Shown one piece after another: positions 5,647-12,431 of a stretch of 64,000 nt of DNA; position 1 is the first letter of the stretch; each line of letters opens with the position of its first letter. Both the position numbers and the translations under genes were made by a program. This stretch comes from CALDSL01 sp039810245 (GTDB lineage: Bacteria; Chloroflexota; Anaerolineae; Anaerolineales; Anaerolineaceae). The notes beneath the pieces were generated by a model that ran no database searches, had not been told where the DNA came from, and saw only the letters and a program-made list of their open reading frames with translations. The stretch lies in the NCBI GenBank assembly GCA_039810245.1, contig JBDHWQ010000007.1, positions 100,935 through 164,934 of the forward strand, in the 5' to 3' direction.

Positions 5647-7095
5647 TTAGTGTCCCGATCCCTCGGTAACGGTTCCCTGGAAGACATCCGGGTTATCGGG
5701 GCCTTCCACCAGCAGGTAACCTGCCAGCCCGCGTTCCATGCGCGACAGGGCATGGTCTACCAGGATGTAGCGGCCGGGGACTTCCAGCCCGAATTCCACC
5801 ACCGTGGCGCCGCCCGGGGCGACCGTGGTGGTCTGCACGTCGGTCAGCGGGTCCGAGGTCAGCGAGGCCTGGTTGTAGACCCGGTCGAAGATCTCACCAA
5901 TTACATGGAACGACGAGGTGAAGTTGGGGCCACCGACGCCGAAAAAGATGCGCACGGTTTCGCCGGTCTTGGCCTTGAGCGGGTGCTCGGTGGTCAGCCC
6001 GCCGACTGCGCCGTTGAAAGTGAAGTATTCGGGGTCTTCATCCAGCAGCTTTTCGACGCTGAAGGAGTTCGTGCCCTTGGTGCCCATCGGCTCGGTGGTG
6101 TACACCTCGCCCTGCATCACGTAGAACTCGTGGTCCACCGGCGCCAGGCCGCCTTCCGGCTCCACCAGGATCAGCCCGTACATGCCGTTGCTGATGTGGT
6201 GCGCCACCATCGGCGTGGCACAGTGGTAGACGTACAGCCCAGGGTTGAGCGCCTTGAAGGTGAACATGGTTTCCTCGCCGGGCTTGGTCTGGGTGGCGAC
6301 TGCGCCGCCGCCCGGGCCGGTGACGGCGTGGAAGTCTACCGAGTGGGCGAACTCGCTGTTGGCGGCATTCTTCAGGTGTACTTCCACCGTATCACCCACG
6401 CGCACGCGCACGAAGGGACCCGGCAGCTTGCCGTTGAAGGTCCAGAACTTGTAGGTGGTGCCATCGGCCAGCCGGGCTTCCACCTCGGTGGTTTCCAGGT
6501 CAACGCGTACGGTTTCGGGCGTATTGCGGTTGAGCGGGCCGGGCAGGTCATCCGGCGAGCGCACGATGCTCACGTCCAGCCCTGCGGGGGCGGGGGCTTC
6601 GGCAGCGGGTGCGCCCACCAGCAGGCGGCCTTCCATGCCCGCCTGGCGGTGGCCGGGCACGGTGCAGTAATAGCTGTACGTGCCTGCTTTTTCGGCTTTG
6701 AAGGTCACCACGGTGCTTTCACCCGTGGCAGAAATCTGCTCGGTGGCTGCGCCGAGATCGGGCGCGGCCCAGTCGTGCAGCATGCCATCACCGATGGTCA
6801 GGGTGATCTCGACGACATCGCCGGGCTGGACGGACAGGTCGGGGTTGACGATGCCGTCAATTTCACCACCCACGCCGGTGAAGGCCATCTTGCCTTCCAC
6901 CATGCCGGTCTTGAGCGTAAAGCGCACCGTCGGCTCGCCCAACTGCTGGTTCGGACCGATTTGCAGGGTCGTTTCGGCCGTCGTTTTTTCTACCACATTG
7001 GCATTCGCCGTTCCGGCGCAGGCGCTGGTCAGCAGTACCAGGATAGCGGCGGCGGCGAACAGCCAACGATGTGCGTTTGTTTTGAAGGGTAACAT
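5647..7095 (-). CDS. nirK: Copper nitrite reductase with an extra N-terminal cupredoxin domain
   Basis: The product is 482 residues from the ATG at 7095, which has GAGGA five bases upstream; the in-frame ATG at 7107 has none. It has an export signal with a lipobox-like LLTSAC (Cys26). An N-terminal cupredoxin (about residues 35-165) carries a type 1 copper set: HDW, then YYCTVPGHRQAGM. The NirK core follows, with HSVDFHAVTGPGGGA, VYHCATPMVAHHISNGMYG, FHVIG and the distal VDHAL histidine. These supply both type 1 and type 2 copper ligands, so the enzyme should reduce nitrite to NO outside the membrane. Hyphomicrobium NirK has a comparable fusion. Expression is probably Fnr-type controlled (site at 7181-7194). 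Confidence 0.92.
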   Translation of the reverse strand: MLPFKTNAHRWLFAAAAILVLLTSACAGTANANVVEKTTAETTLQIGPNQQLGEPTVRFTLKTGMVEGKMAFTGVGGEIDGIVNPDLSVQPGDVVEITLTIGDGMLHDWAAPDLGAATEQISATGESTVVTFKAEKAGTYSYYCTVPGHRQAGMEGRLLVGAPAAEAPAPAGLDVSIVRSPDDLPGPLNRNTPETVRVDLETTEVEARLADGTTYKFWTFNGKLPGPFVRVRVGDTVEVHLKNAANSEFAHSVDFHAVTGPGGGAVATQTKPGEETMFTFKALNPGLYVYHCATPMVAHHISNGMYGLILVEPEGGLAPVDHEFYVMQGEVYTTEPMGTKGTNSFSVEKLLDEDPEYFTFNGAVGGLTTEHPLKAKTGETVRIFFGVGGPNFTSSFHVIGEIFDRVYNQASLTSDPLTDVQTTTVAPGGATVVEFGLEVPGRYILVDHALSRMERGLAGYLLVEGPDNPDVFQGTVTEGSGH

Positions 7096-7152
7096 GCTTG
7101 TCCTCATGCGTTGCAGGGATGTGTGTTTTGGGTTTTATTCACGACAGGAACA

Positions 7153-7158
7153 AGCATA
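7153..7158 (-). promoter_or_regulatory. nirK promoter -10 element
   Basis: TATGCT (7158-7153, minus strand) predicts a start at 7146. No good -35 is present, which is consistent with dependence on an activator bound at 7181-7194. Confidence 0.5.
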
Positions 7159-7180
7159 CCTGATCGGGCGCGCGGTTTCT

Positions 7181-7194
7181 TTGCGCCAGATCAA
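7181..7194. promoter_or_regulatory. Fnr-type box upstream of nirK
   Basis: The site is TTGCG-CCAG-ATCAA, one perfect half-site (ATCAA) and one degenerate half with the standard 4-bp gap. Its centre (7187.5) lies 41.5 bp upstream of the start predicted from the -10 at 7158-7153, the classic class II activator position. Confidence 0.5.
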
Positions 7195-7238
7195 ATAAAC
7201 AGATAATAAATGTCGTATTATCAAAATGGGGAATGCGG

Positions 7239-7958
7239 CTATTCGACCGCGTTTGGACGCGCGCGCTGCGGCAGGTCTTCCGCGATGCTCACCAGGCCGT
7301 GCGGAAAGGTGATGACGATGCGCTCGCGCGTGGCATGCACCAGTCCCTGGCCTTCCCACTGGGTCAGAATCCGGCTGACGGTGTACAGCGTGGTGCCGGA
7401 CATTTCCGCCAGGTCCTGGCGCGTGATGGGCAGGTCGAGCAGCACGCCTTCGTCGGTCTTGCGCCCGGCCTGGCTGGCCAGCCGCAGAATAGCGCGCGCC
7501 AGCCGGCGCTCGACGCGCTCGGTGGCCAGCTCGCGGTAGCGGTCTTGAAATTCGCGCACCTGCACGCCCATCACCGCCAGGGCATTGAGCGCCAGCCGCG
7601 GGTACTGCTCGATCAGGGCGCGCATGGCCGCCTGCGTCCAGATCAGGGCGCCGCTTTCTTCGGCCGCTTCCGCGCTCACCGGGTAGGTTGCGCCTGCGAC
7701 GATGCCGATGGCGGCGAACAACAGCCCGGGGGTGATGACTCGCATGATCACCTGCTGCCCGTCGCCCGAGAGCTGGGTGAGCTTGACCCGCCCACTGACC
7801 AGGGCGAACACCCGGTCGGCAGGATCGTCCTGATAGAACAGAAAGCTGTCTTCTTCATAGCGGGCTTCGCGCGCAGCGGCCAGCGCGGCAGCCAGCGCCT
7901 GTGGCGGCAGCCCGTGGAACAGGCTGATAGATGCCAGAAAGGCGGTGTCGGGGGTCAT
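7239..7958 (-). CDS. Crp/Fnr-family transcriptional regulator
   Basis: The product is 239 residues. GGAG lies seven bases before the ATG. The N-terminal cyclic-nucleotide-binding-type beta roll (about residues 15-115) is followed by the dimer helix and a C-terminal winged helix (LPITRQDLAEMSGTTLYTVSRILTQW, about 178-203). There is no N-terminal cysteine cluster, so it is unlikely to be an oxygen-sensing [4Fe-4S] Fnr and is closer in build to NO/heme-type DNR regulators. In the recognition helix Ser and Arg are kept, but the Fnr glutamate position is Tyr. It lies between nirK and the moaA operon, which both have Fnr-type boxes, so it is the likely regulator. Confidence 0.88.
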   Translation of the reverse strand: MTPDTAFLASISLFHGLPPQALAAALAAAREARYEEDSFLFYQDDPADRVFALVSGRVKLTQLSGDGQQVIMRVITPGLLFAAIGIVAGATYPVSAEAAEESGALIWTQAAMRALIEQYPRLALNALAVMGVQVREFQDRYRELATERVERRLARAILRLASQAGRKTDEGVLLDLPITRQDLAEMSGTTLYTVSRILTQWEGQGLVHATRERIVITFPHGLVSIAEDLPQRARPNAVE

Positions 7959-8011
7959 GCGGTCGCTCCATGCATAGCGGTATTGTACAGGAAAGGCTGG
8001 CGCGACGCTAT

Positions 8012-8025
8012 TTGATGCATATCAA
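8012..8025. promoter_or_regulatory. Consensus Fnr/Crp-type box TTGAT-N4-ATCAA
   Basis: The perfect palindrome TTTGATGCATATCAAA spans 8011-8026. Its centre (8018.5) is at -41.5 of the rightward start predicted from TATGCT at 8048-8053, and near -43 of a possible leftward start for the regulator gene (TACAAT at 7987-7982). It should activate the 8109-9913 genes and could autoregulate the crp/fnr gene. Confidence 0.75.
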
Positions 8026-8047
8026 AGACAGGCGTGCGATTTTCTGG

Positions 8048-8053
8048 TATGCT
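8048..8053 (+). promoter_or_regulatory. Promoter -10 element of the 8109-9913 genes
   Basis: TATGCT predicts a start at 8060. No -35 consensus is present, and the Fnr-type box occupies the -41.5 position. Confidence 0.55.
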
Positions 8054-8108
8054 TCATTTCAATCAGCAATACCGGCCGCGCTACTCGCGCGAATAGCAAA
8101 GGAATCCG

Positions 8109-8612
8109 ATGGACATTGTCGATCCCAGCATGATATGGCGCCAGTATGCGGCTGCCATCGATTCGCTCGGCGCGGCGCTGCGCAACTGCCCAAATGCGCT
8201 GTGGCAGGAGCGCCTGTGGGATGACGAGCCCGGGCAGTGGGTGGCGGCGGGTTTTTCATCCTTCTGGTACCTGGGTTACCACGCGCTGTTCTGGCTGGAT
8301 CTGTACCTGACCGGGGCGGAAGAGGGCTTTACCCCGCCCGCTCCGTTCGACCTGGTGGAGATGCGGGATAATGAGACGCTCCCGCGCGTGTATTCCCGCG
8401 CCGAGCTGCTGCACTACCTGGAGATTTGCCGCCAACGCTGCCAGCAAACCCTCATGGAGATGACGCCGGAAAAGGCGCGGCGGTTGTGCCGTTTTCCATG
8501 GGGCGAGCTGACCTTTGCCGAGCTGCAGTTGTATGCCATGCGCCACGTACAGGAACACGCTGCCCAACTGCATCTGCTGCTTGGCCAGCGCGCGGGCAGG
8601 GTCACCGAGTAG
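8109..8612 (+). CDS. DinB-superfamily protein
   Basis: The product is 167 residues. It has the four-helix DinB pattern: a helix-1 region (MIWRQYAAAIDSLGAAL), WYLGYHALFWLDLYL in the position of the first metal-ligand helix, and a last helix with MRHVQEHAAQLHLLLG supplying two or three histidines (about 142-151). DinB-fold proteins are metal-binding, often thiol-dependent transferases or hydrolases; the substrate here is unknown. It is the first gene after the Fnr-type promoter, followed by a DUF1858 protein and moaA, so it may work in nitrosative or anaerobic metabolism. Confidence 0.8.
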   Translation: MDIVDPSMIWRQYAAAIDSLGAALRNCPNALWQERLWDDEPGQWVAAGFSSFWYLGYHALFWLDLYLTGAEEGFTPPAPFDLVEMRDNETLPRVYSRAELLHYLEICRQRCQQTLMEMTPEKARRLCRFPWGELTFAELQLYAMRHVQEHAAQLHLLLGQRAGRVTE

Positions 8613-8662
8613 GCCCGCGTCTCAGGTTGATTTTTATCCGTAGAACGAACCCCTGGAAAGTG

Positions 8663-8887
8663 ATGATGAGCCAGTCTAACCCGATCAAATCTGATACCTG
8701 CGTGGCCGACCTGCTGCGTGATTACCCGGCGGTGATCCCAGTGTTTCTCAAGCACCAGATGGCCTGCGTGGGGTGCAGCATGTCCTCTTTTGAGACGGTG
8801 GCGAGCGCGGCCTGCGTGTATGGCATCGCGCCGGAAACGCTGTTGGGCGAACTGCGCGCGGCCATTTCGCCGGAAAATACGGTATAA
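8663..8887 (+). CDS. DUF1858 domain protein
   Basis: The product is 74 residues. There are two adjacent ATGs (8663 and 8666), and GGAAAG upstream favours the second slightly. The sequence VADLLRDYPAVIPVFLKHQMACVGCSM with ACVGC matches the DUF1858 pattern (hybrid-cluster-protein-associated small domain), which often accompanies proteins of anaerobic or NO metabolism. The two Cys could bind a metal or form a disulfide. The gene lies 50 bp after the DinB-like gene and 45 bp before moaA, probably in one transcription unit. Confidence 0.8.
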   Translation: MMSQSNPIKSDTCVADLLRDYPAVIPVFLKHQMACVGCSMSSFETVASAACVYGIAPETLLGELRAAISPENTV

Positions 8888-8932
8888 TATTACTGATATT
8901 ATCCGAATTATTCCGTTGAGAGGGCCGTCGGC

Positions 8933-9913
8933 ATGGCGTTAGACCGTTTTGGGCGTAATATTCACTATCTTCGCATCAGTCTGACCGATCACTGCAACCT
9001 GCGGTGCGTCTACTGTATGCCCGAAGATATGACCTTCCGCCCCAAGGCCGAGCTGATGCAGGATGAGGAAGTGCTGCTGCTGGCGCGGCTGTTTGCCAGC
9101 CTGGGCTTCGATAAGTTCCGCCTGACGGGCGGCGAACCGACCGTGCGCGCCGGCATCGTCGACCTGGTGCGCGGTATTGCGCGCATCTCCGGCGTCAACT
9201 CGCTTTCGATGACCACCAATGCGGTGCTGCTGGAAAAACTGGCGCGCCCGCTCAAAGAGGCCGGCCTGCAGCGGGTCAATATCAGCCTGGACACGCTCGA
9301 TCCGGGGCGATTCCGCAAGCTGACGCGTTGGGGCTCATTTGAACAGGTGTGGGGCGGCATCCTGGCGGCCGAGGCCGCCGGGCTGACTCCGGTTAAGCTC
9401 AACGCGGTGGTGGTGCGCGGTTATAACGACGCCGATGTGGCCGCCATGGCGCGGCTGACGCTGGAGCACCCCTGGCAGGTGCGCTTCATTGAGATGATGC
9501 CCTTTGCCGGGGATACCGCCTTCCAGCGCAGCCAGGTGGTCACCGCGGCCGAGATGGCGCGCATGATCGAGGCAGAACTGGGCTCACTGGAGCCGGTGAA
9601 TGCCGGGGAGCTGGACGGTGAAGCGCGCGTATTCCGCCTACCGGGCGCGTGCGGCACGCTGGGTTTCATCTCGTCCGTGTCGCTGCCATTCTGCGCAAGC
9701 TGCACCCGCGCGCGGCTGACGGCGGATGGCAAGCTGCGGCTGTGCCTGCTGCGCGAAAAAGAGGTGGATCTGCTCACCCCGCTGCGCGCCGGCGCCAGCC
9801 TGGAAGATCTGCGCCGCCTGATCGTGGATAATGTGTGGGATAAGCCCTGGGGCCACGGCCTGGCGCAGGGTGAGGTGGCGCTGAACCGCACTATGAGCGA
9901 GATCGGCGGGTAA
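8933..9913 (+). CDS. moaA: GTP 3',8-cyclase MoaA
   Basis: The product is 326 residues. The radical SAM cluster motif is CNLRCVYC (Cys21, 25, 28), with TGGEP at about 65-69. The C-terminal second [4Fe-4S] site is CASCTRARLTADGKLRLC, and the protein ends in Gly-Gly as MoaA does. It performs the first step of molybdenum cofactor synthesis, converting GTP to 3',8-cyclo-H2GTP. The link with nirK and the Fnr-type box suggests supply of cofactor for anaerobic molybdoenzymes. TATAAT at 8883-8888, overlapping the preceding stop codon, may give it a second promoter. Confidence 0.95.
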   Translation: MALDRFGRNIHYLRISLTDHCNLRCVYCMPEDMTFRPKAELMQDEEVLLLARLFASLGFDKFRLTGGEPTVRAGIVDLVRGIARISGVNSLSMTTNAVLLEKLARPLKEAGLQRVNISLDTLDPGRFRKLTRWGSFEQVWGGILAAEAAGLTPVKLNAVVVRGYNDADVAAMARLTLEHPWQVRFIEMMPFAGDTAFQRSQVVTAAEMARMIEAELGSLEPVNAGELDGEARVFRLPGACGTLGFISSVSLPFCASCTRARLTADGKLRLCLLREKEVDLLTPLRAGASLEDLRRLIVDNVWDKPWGHGLAQGEVALNRTMSEIGG

Positions 9914-9916
9914 CGT

Positions 9917-10903
9917 TTACTCGCCCTGCCTCGATTTAAACCACTCATAGGCCTCGCGGATGGCCTGCTCGACCGGGCGCGGCTGGGCGAGGCCCAATGC
10001 CGCCAGCGCCTTGCGCGTGTCGTAATAGAAACGGTAGCCGGCAAGGTAGAAGGTGCGGTAGGCGACCGGCAATGGCAAAAACGCCTGCATCAGTCGAAAC
10101 GGGCCAACCAGCAGCCGCGCCATGCCAGCCGGCAGCACTAGCGCCGGAGCCGGCGCGCCGGTGACGCGCGCAATCGTGCGCACCAGCGCCGCGATGGTCA
10201 TATTATCGCCGCCCAGGATATAGCGTTCACCGGTGGCGCCGCGTTCGAATGCCGCCAGGTGACCGGCAATCACGTCGTCCACGTGCACGGCATTGACGCC
10301 GCCTTCCGTCAGCGCGGGCATCCGCCGCCGCGCCACCTGCATGATGATCGAGCTGCTCTGGCGGTAGACATCGCCCGCGCCAAACACCACCGACGGGTTA
10401 ACGATCACCGCGTCCAGCCCCTGGGCCACGGCCTTCTGCACTTCCATCTCGGCCAGGTGTTTGGCATAGCCGTACGGCCAGCGCTCGGGCAGGTAATTCC
10501 AGGCGTGGTTTTCATCCAGCGGCAGCGAGCGCGCGCCGCGCAGGTCGGGCACGCCCAACGCGGCCACCGAGCTGGTGTGCACCACGCGCCGAACCCCGGC
10601 GCGCTGCGCAGCGGTCAGCACGGCGCGCGTGCCTTCTACCGTGACGGCGTACATGCGCCCCAGGCTTTCCTGCCCGCCCAGCACAGCGGCGGTGTGGAAC
10701 ACGGCTTCCACGCCCTGCATAGGCGCGGCCAGGGTATCGGGCTGGGTCAGGTCGCCCAGGGCATGCTCCACCGGCAGCCCGTCGAGGGCGCGGGTGGGGC
10801 TGGTGGGGCGGTGGAAGGCCACCACATCGTGCCCGCGCGCGCACAGCGCACGGCACAACTGCCCGCCAAGAAAGCCGGTCGAACCCGTTACCAGCACGCG
10901 CAT
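9917..10903 (-). CDS. NAD-dependent epimerase/dehydratase family (extended SDR)
   Basis: The product is 328 residues. It starts with the Rossmann motif VTGSTGFLGGQL (TGxxGxxG) and has the SDR active-site pair YGYAKH (YxxxK, about 149-153) with an upstream serine in VVHTSSVAALG. The sequence resembles dihydroflavonol-4-reductase or hopanoid-associated sugar epimerase-like proteins; the substrate cannot be named. It shares the minus strand with the thiolase, 15 bp upstream, and is probably co-transcribed with it. The gene converges on moaA with only 3 bp between the stops. Confidence 0.85.
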   Translation of the reverse strand: MRVLVTGSTGFLGGQLCRALCARGHDVVAFHRPTSPTRALDGLPVEHALGDLTQPDTLAAPMQGVEAVFHTAAVLGGQESLGRMYAVTVEGTRAVLTAAQRAGVRRVVHTSSVAALGVPDLRGARSLPLDENHAWNYLPERWPYGYAKHLAEMEVQKAVAQGLDAVIVNPSVVFGAGDVYRQSSSIIMQVARRRMPALTEGGVNAVHVDDVIAGHLAAFERGATGERYILGGDNMTIAALVRTIARVTGAPAPALVLPAGMARLLVGPFRLMQAFLPLPVAYRTFYLAGYRFYYDTRKALAALGLAQPRPVEQAIREAYEWFKSRQGE

Positions 10904-10918
10904 GGATGTTTACCTTCT

Positions 10919-12133
10919 TTACAGTGCTTCGAATACAGTGGCTTCGCCCTGGCCGACGCCGACGCACAGGGTTGCCAGGCCGTAGAACGGGCGCGCGGCC
11001 CCGGCGGCGCGGCGGCGCATTTCGTGCAGCAGGGTGGTGACAATGCGCGCGCCCGAGCAGCCCAGTGGGTGCCCCAGGGCAATTGCGCCGCCATTGACAT
11101 TACTGTTCGCTTCCGGCAGGTCCAGCGCGCGCAGCACGGCCAGCGCCTGCACCGCGAAGGCTTCGTTCAGCTCGGCCAGGGCGATATCACCCACCACAAG
11201 GCCGGCGCGCTGCAGTGCCTTGCGTGTAGCCGGTATAGGCCCCAGGCCCATGACACGCGGCTCGACGCCCGCGGCGGCAGCGCTGACCAAACGCGCCAGC
11301 GGGCGCAGCCCGAGCGATTGGGCGCGTTCGGCGCTCATCAACAGCAGCGCGGCGGCGCCATCGTTCAACCCGGACGAATTCCCGGCGGTGACGCTGCCGT
11401 CTTTGCGGAATGCCGGCCGCAGCCGCGCCAGGCTCTCCAGGGTGGTATCACGCCGCGGGCGCTCGTCGGTGGTCACCAGAAGCGGGTCGCCTTTGCGCTG
11501 GGGGATGCTCACCGGCTCGATCTCCTCCGTGAAGCGGCCGGCATCGATGGCGGCGATGGCGCGCTGGTGGCTTTGCAGCGCGAAAGCGTCCTGTTCGGCG
11601 CGCGTGATGCCGGTCTGCGCGGCGATATTCTCGGCTGTTTCACCCATCGACTCGGTGCCGTACAGCTCCTGCATTTTGGGGTTGGGGTAGCGCCAGCCCA
11701 GGGCAGTATCGTAGGCGGTCAGGTTGCCAAATGGGTAGCCCTGCTCGGCCTTGGGCAGCGAGTAGGGGGCGCGTGACATGCTCTCCACGCCCCCGGCGAT
11801 GTACACGTCGCCGTCGCCGCAGCGGATGGCGCGTGCCGCGGCGTTGATGGCGCTGAGGCCCGAGGCGCACAGGCGGTTAAACGTCACGGCCGGCACATCC
11901 ACCGGCATCCCGGCCAGCAGGGTGGCCATGCGCGCAACGTTGCGGTTATCCTCGCCGGCCTGGTTGGCGCAGCCCAGATAAACTTCTTCCACCAGCGCCG
12001 GGTCGATCGCGGTACGTCGCAGCAGCGCACGCAGCACGTGCGCGGCCAGATCATCCGGGCGGACGGCGGCCAGCGCGCCGCCCAACGCGCCCACGGGGGT
12101 ACGCACGGCATCAAGAATGACGACTTCGGTCAT
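10919..12133 (-). CDS. Thiolase (acetyl-CoA C-acyltransferase, PcaF/PaaJ-like)
   Basis: The product is 404 residues, the usual thiolase length. Active-site motifs are NRLCASGLSAIN (nucleophilic Cys near 88), NGGAIALGHPLGCSG (catalytic His) and CVGVGQG (second Cys). The stretch DTALGWRYPNPKMQELYGTESMGETAENIA is like beta-ketoadipyl-CoA thiolases, but fatty-acid or acetoacetyl-CoA substrates are equally possible. The gene precedes an SDR gene by 15 bp. Confidence 0.92.
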   Translation of the reverse strand: MTEVVILDAVRTPVGALGGALAAVRPDDLAAHVLRALLRRTAIDPALVEEVYLGCANQAGEDNRNVARMATLLAGMPVDVPAVTFNRLCASGLSAINAAARAIRCGDGDVYIAGGVESMSRAPYSLPKAEQGYPFGNLTAYDTALGWRYPNPKMQELYGTESMGETAENIAAQTGITRAEQDAFALQSHQRAIAAIDAGRFTEEIEPVSIPQRKGDPLLVTTDERPRRDTTLESLARLRPAFRKDGSVTAGNSSGLNDGAAALLLMSAERAQSLGLRPLARLVSAAAAGVEPRVMGLGPIPATRKALQRAGLVVGDIALAELNEAFAVQALAVLRALDLPEANSNVNGGAIALGHPLGCSGARIVTTLLHEMRRRAAGAARPFYGLATLCVGVGQGEATVFEAL

Positions 12134-12431
12134 GTGCTTCTCCTTGAAGGTTGCTCTGCGAAGATTGTACCATTGTTGCCCACCCGTCAGGCGCGGCGGC
12201 TCGCGGGTAGGAACTCACTGTTCCCGGCCAGTTGTATTTTGTGTGAAAAAATGTTAGTATTATCAAACCATCTCACTAACCAGCTTGTAGGGGGAATCAA
12301 CTTGTGCAAGTTTCATGCCGGGCGTATAATCCCGGTATCCCAGCTCGTCCAGTTAAAGGTATCTCGCTTTTGTTACTTCAGGTGGGGACGTAGCAGCATT
12401 CTTGGTCGAAGTTTGAAAGCGGGGGCTTTGT
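12134..12431. other. Intergenic region with a promoter for the 12432 lipoprotein gene
   Basis: This 298-bp divergent gap holds no ORF. The only clear signal is the promoter at 12302-12330; from its predicted start near 12337, a roughly 95-nt leader precedes the gene. Confidence 0.6.
12302..12330 (+). promoter_or_regulatory. Sigma70-type promoter of the 12432 lipoprotein gene
   Basis: TTGTGC (12302-12307), a 17-nt spacer and a perfect TATAAT (12325-12330) are present. Confidence 0.7.

Noticed and set aside
5602..7092. 496-codon open frame antisense to nirK
   Set aside because: Long antisense frames are common in high-GC coding DNA. The minus-strand NirK has all copper ligands, and the antisense product looks like random His/Gly/Arg-rich sequence.
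10259..11776. 505-codon frame antisense to the epimerase and thiolase
   Set aside because: It runs across two well-supported genes and their gap, and its composition is that of an antisense shadow.
12337..12431. Possible small SRP RNA in the leader before the 12432 lipoprotein
   Set aside because: A GTAGCAGCATT stretch recalls it, but the conserved GGAAGCAGCC loop and the required symmetric arms are missing.
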